Below are positions 16,006 through 24,118 of a stretch of DNA of 37,741 bases, one piece after another. Origin of the DNA: Octadecabacter ascidiaceicola (GTDB lineage: Bacteria > Pseudomonadota > Alphaproteobacteria > Rhodobacterales > Rhodobacteraceae); assembly GCF_900185015.1 (NCBI RefSeq), contig NZ_FXYD01000007.1:1-37741 (forward strand), given 5' to 3'. The notes beneath the pieces are model-generated. The model ran no database searches. It was not told the DNA's origin and was given only the letters and a program-made list of their open reading frames with translations. Within the stretch, counting starts at the first letter, position 1. Every line of letters starts with the position of its first letter. The position numbers and the translations under genes are program-made.

Positions 16006-16200
16006 TGTGAGTATGGTATTGCGGCTTGATGGCCTGACCCAATGCTACGATTGACTACGTGTCATTGCGTTGACGTGTCGACCGTCAAGTCACCCCGGCA
16101 ACGGGCGAGATGTGACCTCAAGGAGCCTGACGGGGACACCCCATCACAGTCCTGTCCTCTCAGATCGGTGCCTGGGCATTCTTAGCAATGAGGGCATCAT
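16006..16200 (+). ncRNA. candidate bridge-RNA region in the left end of the IS110 remnant
   Basis: IS110-group elements encode a structured bridge RNA in the noncoding left end, upstream of the transposase. This 195-base segment is noncoding, lies in that position and has a perfect small hairpin (TTGACG-TGTCGAC-CGTCAA, 16070-16088) and another (CCCG-GCAA-CGGG). I could not assign the donor or target loops. This is positional inference only. Confidence 0.35.
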
Positions 16201-16363
16201 GAAGACAACACATCCAGTTATCATCGGATCTATATGCATAAAGCCAGCCACGTCGCTGTTGCGATTGATACGCAAGGCACCCGTTTGGCTGCACGTTCTA
16301 TTCCGGCAAATCCGAAGGGATATTTGGAGCTGGAACGTTGGGCGCGATCTTTCGGTAACGTTC
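16201..16363 (+). pseudogene. IS110 transposase N-terminal fragment
   Basis: After the start ATG (MKTTHPVIIG) a one-base frameshift leads to HKASHVAVAIDTQGTRLAAR, followed by SIPANPKGYLELERWARSFG. This is the DEDD RuvC-like N-terminus of IS110-family transposases. It is cut at 16363 by the IS5-family element. Confidence 0.75.
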
Positions 16364-17413
16364 GGCTTTGTTGCACAAATCGGTTGTAGGGATTCACTGT
16401 ATGAATCCAGCGTGATAGCTGAATGCATGAGCAGTTGGGCCCCTACGAAGTACAAGACCAAGAATTGGTCGTCTTACAATGACAGCTTGAAGCAACGTGG
16501 ATCGTTGTCGATCTGGTTTGATCCTGAGATGGATTGGGCTCCGCCACCAAGCGGCAAACGCGGTCGGCAACAGAAATTCAGTGATGCCGCCATCCAGACA
16601 TGCCTGACACTGAAGGTCCTGTTTGGCATGCCTCTCCGTCAAACAACTGGGTTCGTACAGAGCTTGCTGCGTTTGGTCGGGTTGGATTGGGCAGCACCTG
16701 ATTTTAGCACCTTATGCAGACGCCAGAAGACTCTGAACGTAAGCCTGCCTTTTCGTGGGTCCAAAGGTCCACTGAACCTGCTCATCGACAGCACGGGGAT
16801 CAAAGCCGAAGGTGAAGGCGAGTGGAATGCGCGCAAGCATGGTGGTTTAAAACGCCGCATCTGGCGTAAGATACACATAGGTATCGACGAAGAAACGCTG
16901 GAGGTTCGTGCAGTCGAAGTCACCAGCAGCAGCATCGGCGATGCTCCCATGCTGCCCGAGTTGCTGAGCCAAATCGCTCCCGATCAGGACATCGGCAGTG
17001 TCACCGCAGATGGGGCGTATGACACCCGTAAATGCCATGAGGCGATTGCAGCACGAGATGCCCATGCGGTGATCCCACCGCGCAAGAATGCCAAGCCCTG
17101 GAAGCCGACGAGCGATGGAGCAATTGCTCGCAATGATGCGGTCAATGCACAACGATATCTGGGTCGCACCCTTTGGCGACGCTGGAGCGGATATCACCGC
17201 CGAAGCCGCGTCGAGACAAAGATGCACTGTATGAAATTACTTGGCCAATCATTGATGGCGCGGGACTTCGAAAGGCAGGTCGCTGAAATCCAAATACGCA
17301 TCGCCGTCCTCAACCGCTACACCGCTCTTGGCATACCTGTCACAGAGGCAGTAGGCTAAGGCTGTCTGGGGCAAGGGGAAAAACGCCCTTCACCCGATTT
17401 ATGCAACAAAGCC
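16364..17413 (+). mobile_element. IS5-family (IS903-like) insertion sequence, 1050 bp
   Basis: The ends are GGCTTTGTTGCACAAAT (left, from 16364) and its near-complement ATTTATGCAACAAAGCC (right, to 17413). This terminal sequence and the length of about 1.05 kb are typical of the IS903 group. The transposase is intact. The 9-bp flanks do not match (GTAACGTTC versus GCGACGATC), which fits a deletion of the IS110 middle next to this element. Confidence 0.9.
16427..17359 (+). CDS. IS5-family DDE transposase
   Basis: The 310-aa product starts at ATG 16427 (MSSWAPTKYKTKNW) inside the element. It is a full-length IS903-type transposase: an N-terminal DUF4372-like region (LTLKVLFGMPLRQTTGFVQS), then a DDE domain with DSTGIK (first Asp), TADGAYDTRKCH (second Asp) and YHRRSRVETKMHCMKLLG (Glu). 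The frame is open further upstream into the IS110 remnant, but that part is not transposase. It is the only apparently undamaged transposase gene in the nest. Confidence 0.92.
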   Translation: MSSWAPTKYKTKNWSSYNDSLKQRGSLSIWFDPEMDWAPPPSGKRGRQQKFSDAAIQTCLTLKVLFGMPLRQTTGFVQSLLRLVGLDWAAPDFSTLCRRQKTLNVSLPFRGSKGPLNLLIDSTGIKAEGEGEWNARKHGGLKRRIWRKIHIGIDEETLEVRAVEVTSSSIGDAPMLPELLSQIAPDQDIGSVTADGAYDTRKCHEAIAARDAHAVIPPRKNAKPWKPTSDGAIARNDAVNAQRYLGRTLWRRWSGYHRRSRVETKMHCMKLLGQSLMARDFERQVAEIQIRIAVLNRYTALGIPVTEAVG

Positions 17414-17724
17414 GCGACGATCCAACGCGCATCCGTTCAGAAGCAGCATTTGCAAAGCTTTGTGGTGTTTGCTCAATCCTTTCATCCAGCGGCAAAACAC
17501 ACCGCTTCCGATTGAATAGCGGCGGTAACAGGCAGGCCAGCGCCGCCCTTGATCGCGTGGCCATTATCAGGATGCGAAGCAACGAGCCGACTCGTGCTTA
17601 TGTCAAGAAACGTACAAAAGGCGGAAAGAACAAAAGCGAAATCATTCGTTGTTTGAAACGCTACATCGTTCGCGAAATCTACAGACAGCTTTGCGTGCCA
17701 AAAATAACACAAATTGCTGCTTGA
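17414..17724 (+). pseudogene. IS110 transposase C-terminal fragment
   Basis: The open frame carries RIRSEAAFAKLCGVCSILSS, then GKTHRFRLNSGGNRQASAAL and EIIRCLKRYIVREIYRQL. This is the Transposase_20 (IS116/IS110/IS902) C-terminal domain with its conserved serine region. It belongs with 16201-16363; about 200 intervening residues are absent. Confidence 0.8.
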
Positions 17725-17740
17725 CGAATATACGAGCTTC

Positions 17741-17926
17741 AATGCTTCCGTTGAGACCTTCTTCAAAACCATCAAAGCCGAACTGATCTGGCGGCGGTCA
17801 TGGGAAACGCGGCGGCAGGCTGAGATGGCAATCTTCGAATAAATCAACGGCTTCCATAATCCACGCCGCCGCCACTCAGCACTGGGCTAGAAAAGCCCCG
17901 TCGTTTTCGAAAAGAAAGTGGTCTAA
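17741..17926 (+). pseudogene. IS3-family OrfB, 3' part
   Basis: It resumes the outer IS3 transposase at NASVETFFKTIKAELIWRRS (catalytic Glu in VETFF). It continues WETRRQAEMAIFE-stop-INGFHNPRRRHSALG, then a second stop and KSPVVFEKK. Two in-frame stops confirm decay. Confidence 0.8.
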
Positions 17927-17964
17927 ACGAGCACTTGAGGCGGCACGAAAGCGCGACAGATCCA

Positions 17965-18270
17965 GTCACATGCATTGCAAATACATGATTGGAATGCTGG
18001 TTGAAGTTGAGAAAATTTCGAAACTGAACTGGAAAACTCAAAGATGTCCGCGTATCTAGATCAAATCAGTCAAAGATACGTTTAGAGCGGTTCTCTATTG
18101 AAGTAAGCGTTTCAATGAAGTTGGTGGAAATAGTCTCTCGACTTGGGGATAATGAAGAGCAAAGTTAATCAAAAGAATGTCTTGAAAACGAACAGATTTT
18201 CGAACTTGGAAGGGTTCAGTTGAGATACTGTATAACGCAAAGCAGATAGCTGAAAAACTAGAACAATTTT
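17965..18270 (+). promoter_or_regulatory. upstream region of the rml operon
   Basis: About 305 AT-rich bases without a gene separate the IS nest from rmlC and should hold the operon promoter. A TATAAC hexamer near 18231 is a possible -10 box, but I cannot assign a matching -35. No terminator or riboswitch-like structure stood out. Confidence 0.35.
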
Positions 18271-18840
18271 ATGAATTTTATTACTCTGACAAAGCTTCAA
18301 GGCGTGGTTCTGATCAATCCACCACGTTTTGGTGACTCGCGAGGCTTTTTCTCCGAGAGCTGGAACCGTCAAAAAATGTTGGCTCACGACATCGATTTTG
18401 ATTTTGTTCAAGATAACCATTCGGTGTCCGCTGCAGTGAACACTGTACGGGGGTTACATTACCAGTCGCCTCCGTCAGCGCAGGCTAAACTGGTGCGCTG
18501 TGGGCGAGGTGCGCTTTTTGATGTGGCTGTTGATGTGCGTAGCGGTAGCCCAACATTTGGCCAATGGGTTGGGTATGAGCTTTCGGCAGAAAACGGGTTG
18601 CAGTTGCTTATTCCTGAAGGGTTCTTGCACGGTTTTGCGACACGCATGCCCGATACCGAAATTATCTATAAATGCAGCGACTATTATGCGCCTGATTGTG
18701 ATGGCGCGGTTCGATTTGATGATCCGGACCTCGGAATTGACTGGGGGCTAAGTGGCCCTGCGGTCTTGTCTGAGAAGGATGAAAAGGCACAGTGGATGAC
18801 TAATTTTGAAAGCCCGTTTGTTGCACAGGACGTATCATGA
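18271..18840 (+). CDS. rmlC: dTDP-4-dehydrorhamnose 3,5-epimerase
   Basis: RmlC epimerises dTDP-4-keto-6-deoxyglucose at C3 and C5, the third step to dTDP-L-rhamnose. The 189-aa length and blocks match the family: [30 protein letters not shown] (catalytic His in RGLHYQ), [21 protein letters not shown] and [14 protein letters not shown]. It is first in an operon with rmlB, rmlD and rmlA, each overlapping the next by 4 bases. No strong ribosome site precedes the ATG. Confidence 0.96.
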   Translation: MNFITLTKLQGVVLINPPRFGDSRGFFSESWNRQKMLAHDIDFDFVQDNHSVSAAVNTVRGLHYQSPPSAQAKLVRCGRGALFDVAVDVRSGSPTFGQWVGYELSAENGLQLLIPEGFLHGFATRMPDTEIIYKCSDYYAPDCDGAVRFDDPDLGIDWGLSGPAVLSEKDEKAQWMTNFESPFVAQDVS

Positions 18841-19877
18841 AAATTCTGGTCACTGGGGGCGCGGGTTTCATTGGGTCCGCAGTTGTTCGCTTGGCAATAG
18901 GCCGCGGCCATGAGGTCGTGAACCTCGATTCGCTGACCTATGCTGGGTGCCTCGAAAGTTTGACGGAGGTGGCAGAAAGCCCGCTCTATAGATTTGCCCA
19001 CATAGACATCCGCGATCGTGCTGCGCTGGATGCGACGTTTGATGCACACAAGCCGGACATGGTTATGCATTTGGCAGCGGAGTCCCATGTTGATCGTTCT
19101 ATCGACGGCCCCGGGGATTTTGTAGACACCAACATTACCGGAACCTACAACATGCTTGAAGCAGCGCGGGCTTATTGGGTAAGCGCAGGAAAACCGGTCA
19201 CATTCCGCTTTCATCATATCTCAACAGACGAAGTGTTTGGGTCATTGGGTGAAACAGGGTTGTTCACGGAAGAAACCGGTTACGACCCGCGTTCGCCATA
19301 TTCTGCGTCTAAGGCGGCCAGTGATCACCTCGTGCGTGCTTGGCATGAAACCTATGGCTTGCCAGTGGTGCTGACCAATTGTTCGAACAACTACGGCCCG
19401 TATCATTTCCCTGAAAAGCTGGTTCCAGTGGTTATACTGAATGCTCTCGCAGGGAGGGAAATTCCTGTCTACGGTGAGGGCTTGAACGTACGTGATTGGT
19501 TGTTTGTAGAAGACCACGCAGACGCACTTTTGCTCGTGTTAGAGAAGGGCGCGTTGGGTCGAAGCTATAATATCGGTGGTGAGAACGAAGCGCGGAATAT
19601 CGATCTTGTGAACGCCATTTGCAGCATCCTTGATGAGAAGCGTCCGAAAGACAGCCCATATTCAAACCAGATTACTTATGTTCAGGATCGTGCCGGCCAT
19701 GACATGCGCTATGCGATAGACCCGTCTCGAATCCGCGATGAGCTTGGCTGGCGCCCATCTGTAACGCTGCAGGAGGGGCTGGAACGAACCGTACAGTGGT
19801 ACCTTGAGAACGAAGATTGGTGGCGTGCATTGCAGGCCCGCGTTGGCGTCGGTTCCCGGCTGGGGACAAAGGCATGA
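18837..19877 (+). CDS. rmlB: dTDP-glucose 4,6-dehydratase
   Basis: RmlB converts dTDP-glucose to dTDP-4-keto-6-deoxyglucose using bound NAD. The 346-aa product has the Rossmann motif [16 protein letters not shown], the substrate block [14 protein letters not shown], the catalytic triad region ([24 protein letters not shown] with YxxxK) and [17 protein letters not shown]. Its start overlaps the rmlC stop as ATGA, and its stop overlaps the rmlD start in the same way. Confidence 0.97.
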   Translation: MKILVTGGAGFIGSAVVRLAIGRGHEVVNLDSLTYAGCLESLTEVAESPLYRFAHIDIRDRAALDATFDAHKPDMVMHLAAESHVDRSIDGPGDFVDTNITGTYNMLEAARAYWVSAGKPVTFRFHHISTDEVFGSLGETGLFTEETGYDPRSPYSASKAASDHLVRAWHETYGLPVVLTNCSNNYGPYHFPEKLVPVVILNALAGREIPVYGEGLNVRDWLFVEDHADALLLVLEKGALGRSYNIGGENEARNIDLVNAICSILDEKRPKDSPYSNQITYVQDRAGHDMRYAIDPSRIRDELGWRPSVTLQEGLERTVQWYLENEDWWRALQARVGVGSRLGTKA

Positions 19878-20725
19878 CGATACTGGTCTTTGGCCAAACG
19901 GGGCAGGTCGCATGTGAACTGGCGCAATTACCAGACGTTGTTTGCCTTGGCAGGGATGAGGCCGATTTGACCTCACCAGAAAACTGTTCCGCTGCAATTC
20001 TCGCGCACAAGCCAACCGCCGTTATCAATGCAGCTGCGTATACGGCTGTCGATAAAGCCGAAGAAGAAGAAACCCTCGCGACCGTGGTCAACGGCGAAGC
20101 ACCCGGTGCGATGGCGCGGACTTGCGCAAACCTGGGTATCCCGTTCGTACAAATCTCGACCGATTATGTATTTAAAGGCGGCGGGGACGCGCCTTGGTTG
20201 CCCAACGATCCGACTGGCCCATTGGGCGCATATGGACGCTCAAAGTTGGCTGGAGAACAGCAAGTGCGTGCAGCGGACAGCGTCTATGCGATTCTGCGTA
20301 CATCATGGGTGGTTTCTGCCCACGGAAACAATTTTATCAAAACCATGCTACGCCTTGGTGCCGAGCGGGACGGGTTGAATGTCGTCGCCGATCAAATTGG
20401 CGGACCAACGGGCGCGAAAGAAATTGCCACAACATGTCACGCGATTGCGATGCAATTGGTTTCGAGTCCGAACAAGGCCGGCACCTATCATTTTTCAGGA
20501 GCACCCGATTGCAGCTGGGCCGACTTCGCACGTGCAATTTTCGATCAATCAGATCTGTCGTGTAATGTCACTGATATTCCATCGAGCGCATATCCTACAC
20601 CTGCAGTCAGGCCGCTCAACTCCCGTATGGATTGCAACGCCACATTTGAAACGTTTGACATTGAGCGCCCTGACTGGCGCGATAGCCTAACAGACATTCT
20701 TACCAATTTGAGGGCCACAGCATGA
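19874..20725 (+). CDS. rmlD: dTDP-4-dehydrorhamnose reductase
   Basis: RmlD makes the last reduction to dTDP-L-rhamnose with NAD(P)H. The 283-aa product starts [16 protein letters not shown] at the ATGA overlap with rmlB; a longer open frame from 19817 is not needed. Conserved blocks are [37 protein letters not shown] (YxxxK), [19 protein letters not shown] and [13 protein letters not shown]. Third gene of the operon. Confidence 0.96.
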   Translation: MTILVFGQTGQVACELAQLPDVVCLGRDEADLTSPENCSAAILAHKPTAVINAAAYTAVDKAEEEETLATVVNGEAPGAMARTCANLGIPFVQISTDYVFKGGGDAPWLPNDPTGPLGAYGRSKLAGEQQVRAADSVYAILRTSWVVSAHGNNFIKTMLRLGAERDGLNVVADQIGGPTGAKEIATTCHAIAMQLVSSPNKAGTYHFSGAPDCSWADFARAIFDQSDLSCNVTDIPSSAYPTPAVRPLNSRMDCNATFETFDIERPDWRDSLTDILTNLRATA

Positions 20726-21594
20726 GCAACCGCAAAGGCATTATTCTCGCAGGTGGCTCTGGCACGCGGCTTTATCCGATCACGATGGGAATAAGTAAGC
20801 AGCTGCTGCCGATCTATGACAAACCGATGATTTACTATCCGATTTCTGTCCTCATGCTTGCAGGTATTCGCGATATCGCAATGATTACGACACCGCAGGA
20901 CCAAGAACAGTTTCGGCGAACTCTGGGGGATGGTAGCCAATGGGGTATCTCGCTTACCTATATCGTGCAACAATCACCGGATGGTTTGGCGCAGGCGTAT
21001 ATTCTTGCTGAGGATTTCCTGGATGGAGCACCGTCTGCAATGGTGCTGGGGGACAACATATTCTTTGGCCACGGGCTGCCTGAAATCCTCGCGGAGGCGG
21101 ATAAACAGACAAGCGGCGGTACGGTCTTCGGGTATCACGTGTCCGACCCAGAACGGTATGGCGTGGTTGGCTTTGACGACGATGGCGTTGCGCAAACAAT
21201 TGTCGAAAAACCGGACGTGCCCGCGTCCAACTACGCGGTCACTGGGTTGTATTTTCTAGACGGCGATGCGCCAAAACTCGCGCGCCAAGTGAAGCCTTCA
21301 CCGCGAGGCGAGCTGGAAATCACATCCTTACTAGAGATGTATCTCGCCAAAGGAGCACTGCGCGTAAACCGAATGGGCCGTGGCTACGCATGGCTCGACA
21401 CGGGTACTCACGGCAGCTTGCTAGATGCTGGAAACTTCGTTCGAACATTAACCAAACGACAAGGGCTGCAAACAGGTTGCCTGGAAGAGATCGCGTTTGA
21501 TCAAGGTTGGATCAGCAGCAATGAGATGCTTAAGCGCGCAGAACTGTTTAAGAAAAACGATTATGGACAGTATCTAAAAGACCTTGTGGAATAG
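20722..21594 (+). CDS. rmlA: glucose-1-phosphate thymidylyltransferase
   Basis: RmlA joins glucose-1-phosphate and dTTP to make dTDP-glucose, the entry step of the pathway. The 290-aa length is standard. Key blocks are LAGGSGTRLYPIT (nucleotide-binding loop), SKQLLPIYDKPMIYYPISVL, VLGDNIFFGHG (metal Asp) and VVGFDDDGVAQTIVEKP. It overlaps rmlD by 4 bases and ends the operon. About 145 bases separate it from the IS30-family transposase. Confidence 0.97.
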   Translation: MSNRKGIILAGGSGTRLYPITMGISKQLLPIYDKPMIYYPISVLMLAGIRDIAMITTPQDQEQFRRTLGDGSQWGISLTYIVQQSPDGLAQAYILAEDFLDGAPSAMVLGDNIFFGHGLPEILAEADKQTSGGTVFGYHVSDPERYGVVGFDDDGVAQTIVEKPDVPASNYAVTGLYFLDGDAPKLARQVKPSPRGELEITSLLEMYLAKGALRVNRMGRGYAWLDTGTHGSLLDAGNFVRTLTKRQGLQTGCLEEIAFDQGWISSNEMLKRAELFKKNDYGQYLKDLVE

Positions 21595-21640
21595 GAGCGT
21601 GCGAACCAGAAAGTGCTGCCAATTATTACCATCTGCTTTT

Positions 21641-21658
21641 ACATAATGTTCATTATGT
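21641..21658. repeat. AT-rich perfect inverted repeat after rmlA
   Basis: ACATAATG-TT-CATTATGT has 8-bp perfect arms and lies 46 bp past rmlA. No T-tract follows, so it is a weak terminator at best. IS30-family elements prefer palindromic targets, and the IS30 left end lies just beyond. Confidence 0.4.
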
Positions 21659-21679
21659 GAATACTTCATGTGGCTGGGG

Positions 21680-22791
21680 CACATTCCATTTTGGATTGCA
21701 TCACTAGATAAATTTCTGATGCAGATCAGGAGGATGTGATGAGACGACCCTACCACAAATTGAACATGGATGAACGTCGAATCTTGGCGACGATGCTTCA
21801 GGCGAACGCCACGAAGACTGAGATCGCCAAAACGCTTGGCCGAAGCCGTTCGACGATCCACCGCGAGATCAAGCGTAACTGGTGGCATGATGAGGAAGTT
21901 CCCCAAGCTGACGGGTACTGGCACGTGACTGCGCAGACGCTCGCGGATCGGCGCCATCTCAAGCGCCGCAAATTGGAGCAACATGAGGATCTACGCGATG
22001 AAGTGATTGGCAAACTAAAAGACGGTTGGTCGCCGGAACAAATCGCAGGTCGGCTCAAGATCGAACCGCGCGCGCCACATCGGATCTGCCACGAGACTAT
22101 TTATCAATATGTGTATTCCAAGAGCGGCCAGTCTCAAGAGCTTGGCCGTTATCTGCCAGCGCGTCAGAAGAAGCGTAAACCCCGCTATGCTCGCAAGGCA
22201 CGTGGTGAGGTTTTCCCCTTGGAAACAAGCATCCACAACCGTCCAGAGGAGGTCAACGACCGCAGCCAGTTTGGCAATCGGGAAGGTGATTTGATGATCT
22301 TTGAGCGCGCTCAGGGTAACGCCAATGTCGCTACGTTGATCGAACGTAAGACCCGCTATACGGTCTTACTGCGCAACAATGATCGTAAGTCGCGGCCCCT
22401 GATGAACAAGCTGATCAATGAGATGTCACCCCTGCCCGCTGAGGCGCGCCGCTCGATCACCTTTGATCGTGGGTTCGAGTTCACGTCCTGGCGCGAGCTC
22501 AAGAAAGGTATAGGGACCAAATCGTGGTTCTGCGATCCACAGGCTCCGTGGCAAAAGGGCTCCGTCGAGAACATGAACAAACGGGTGCGCAGATACCTGC
22601 CTCGGGATACCGCTCTGCTGTCGCTTCCAAATCGATATATAGGGTCGATTTGCGCGCGCCTGAACGCCACACCGCGCAAATGTCTGGGCTACAGGACACC
22701 GGCCGAAGCCTTCCGGGATGAACTGATGAAACTGGAGCGAAGATGAGATACCCTGCCCCCGTAAACCGATGCAATCGAAATGGAACTCACA
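21680..22791 (+). mobile_element. IS30-family insertion sequence
   Basis: Related sequences in inverted orientation stand at both ends: TTCCATTT then GATTGCATC at left, complement at right near 22770-22788. They bracket an intact IS30-type transposase. Outer boundaries are approximate by about 10 bp. Confidence 0.7.
21739..22746 (+). CDS. IS30-family transposase
   Basis: The 335-aa product starts at ATG 21739, 4 bases after AGGAGG. An N-terminal helix-turn-helix (TKTEIAKTLGRSRSTIHREI) is followed by the IS30-typical WSPEQIAGRLK and HETIYQYVYSKSG. The DDE domain then runs through NREGDLMIFERAQ, SITFDRGFEFTSWRELKKG and QKGSVENMNKRVRRYLPRDT (catalytic Glu in VENMN). The frame is complete and likely active. 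It sits between the rml operon and the decayed IS3 copy. Confidence 0.93.
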   Translation: MRRPYHKLNMDERRILATMLQANATKTEIAKTLGRSRSTIHREIKRNWWHDEEVPQADGYWHVTAQTLADRRHLKRRKLEQHEDLRDEVIGKLKDGWSPEQIAGRLKIEPRAPHRICHETIYQYVYSKSGQSQELGRYLPARQKKRKPRYARKARGEVFPLETSIHNRPEEVNDRSQFGNREGDLMIFERAQGNANVATLIERKTRYTVLLRNNDRKSRPLMNKLINEMSPLPAEARRSITFDRGFEFTSWRELKKGIGTKSWFCDPQAPWQKGSVENMNKRVRRYLPRDTALLSLPNRYIGSICARLNATPRKCLGYRTPAEAFRDELMKLERR

Positions 22792-22805
22792 TGGGTGCGC
22801 GCTAC

Positions 22806-23728
22806 TGAGCTACTCCCCCAATCTTTGGACGAAATCTAGCGTGAGTTAAGCTACTTTTTGCACCTGTTGATCGGGGTTGGTGCTTCAATTCTCTGCCAAT
22901 AGGCCAGGCAGGTGGTCGCCCGCCAAAGGCAGAATGCGGACGTTTGTGATTTTGGAACTCCATCTATTTACTGACGCCCGCTTTGGCCTCTTAGCCGCTT
23001 TCCCAGGCATACAGCTAGACGCACTCGTATTTCAGGGATCGCCACAGCCGTTCGACGAAGATGTTGCCGAGGAAGCGGCCTTTGCCATCCATTGATATTC
23101 GAGCATTTGACTGACGCAGCTGATCCGTCCAGGCAAATGACATGAACTGGCTGCCCTGATCCGTGTTCATAATCTCAGGTGGGCGGAACTTGTGGATCGC
23201 CTCGTTCAAAGTATCGACGCAGAACTCGGCCTCCAATGTGTTTGAGATGCACCAAGCCAGAACCTTGCGCGTGTGCCAGTCCATGATGGCAACCAGATAC
23301 TGAAAGCCACGCCGCATTGGCAGATAGGTGATGTCGGCGCAACAGACCTGATTGGGTCGACCGACCTGCAGCTCTCGCAACAGGTCGGGGTAAATCTTGT
23401 GCCCCTTGGCCGCCTTACTGGTGTTGGGTTTCTGATAGATCGGCATAAGGCCCATCAACCGCATCAGCCGTCTGATCCGCTTTTCGTTCACCAGATGCGT
23501 CTTCCAACAAGGCCCGTTTCCACTGATGGATCATAGTCGGATGGACACCGAACCGACTGGCCAATTCGCTGACGGTCTCTTCGCCCTTCAGCGCCTCTAA
23601 CGCGACCTTAGCTTTAAACTCCGGGTGATGTTGCTTCCGTTTCGGCATTCCTGATCTCCTTCGTGGTGAAAATCAGCAGACTATAAATTGCAGCTTACGT
23701 CAGTGTCCGAATTTCGGGGGGTAGCTCA
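22806..23728 (-). mobile_element. decayed IS3-family element, internally deleted
   Basis: Terminal inverted repeats TGAGCTACTCCCCC (left) and the complement of GGGGGGTAGCTCA (right) define 923 bp, about 300 bp shorter than expected. It is a diverged relative, roughly 80% by eye over the compared stretch, of the fragment at 29507-30328. The left flank shares GTAGCGCGCACC, on the complementary strand, with the flank of that copy. Confidence 0.75.
22846..23648 (-). pseudogene. IS3-family OrfA-OrfB remnant
   Basis: OrfA begins MPKRKQHHPEFKAKVALEAL and runs to about WKRALLEDAS. A deletion then joins it out of frame to OrfB at NEKRIRRLMRLMGLMPIYQK. The OrfB core is present (CCADITYLPMRRGFQYLVAI, NTDQGSQF, VERLWRSLKYEC), but a stop follows at the YECV-Tyr position. 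The C-terminus (RPHSAFGGRPP) survives in another frame. Confidence 0.85.
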
Positions 23729-23809
23729 AGGACCACCTCTCACAGAGGTGGTCGCGGAAATTTGGACCAACCGTTAAGATGGATCGCATGACGAAAGAAG
23801 TGATCCACA

Positions 23810-24118
23810 ATGAAGAAACGAAAGAACCATTCACCTGAGTTCAAGGCCAAGGTTGCGCTTGAAGCGATCCGCGAGGAGATGACGCTAGCGGAACTATCGA
23901 AGAAGTACGGCGTCCATCCAACCCAGATCGGGACTTGGAAGCGCGCTGCGATAGAGAACATGGCGACCGCATTTACCCGCAAAGGTTCAGCTCCAGAGCA
24001 GGTCAGCAGCGCGGACATCGACAAGCTGCATTCCAAGATCGGCCAGTTGGTGGTTGAGCGGGATTTTTTGGCGGACGCCTCGCATCAACTGCTCGGGACG
24101 CGAGGCAAAAAATGGTGA
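23810..24118 (+). CDS. IS3-family OrfA
   Basis: The 102-aa product has the HTH_Tnp_1 domain (SPEFKAKVALEAIREEMTLA, ELSKKYGVHPTQIGTWKRAA) and a short leucine-zipper-like tail (IDKLHSKIGQLVVERDFLAD). It ends in an A6 run (24107-24112) overlapping orfB in the -1 frame. That is a typical programmed-frameshift site for making the OrfAB transposase. Confidence 0.9.
   Translation: MKKRKNHSPEFKAKVALEAIREEMTLAELSKKYGVHPTQIGTWKRAAIENMATAFTRKGSAPEQVSSADIDKLHSKIGQLVVERDFLADASHQLLGTRGKKW

Larger units (their letters stand above)
16006..17740 (+). mobile_element. IS110-family element remnant, interrupted by IS5
   Basis: It interrupts the IS3 orfB between the codons for NCYD and NASVETFF. It contains about 195 bases of noncoding left end, a transposase N-terminal fragment, an IS5-family element (16364-17413) and a transposase C-terminal fragment. 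The middle of the transposase is missing. IS110 elements insert without terminal repeats, so the boundaries come from the reading frame of the host IS3. Confidence 0.7.
15014..17964 (+). mobile_element. IS3-family element split by nested IS110 and IS5 elements
   Basis: Imperfect terminal inverted repeats are visible. The left end begins TGGACCTGTCGCG at 15014. The right end, ending at 17964, reads TGGATCTGTCGCG when complemented. Between them lie orfA, the 5' part of orfB, an IS110-family remnant (16006-17740) that itself holds an IS5-family element (16364-17413), and then the 3' part of orfB. No matching 3-bp target duplication is seen (AAG versus GTC), so a flank has changed. Confidence 0.8.

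Noticed and set aside
16070-16426. N-terminal extension of the IS5 transposase frame
   Set aside because: It crosses the IS5 terminus into the IS110 remnant in the wrong frame. The true start is the ATG at 16427.
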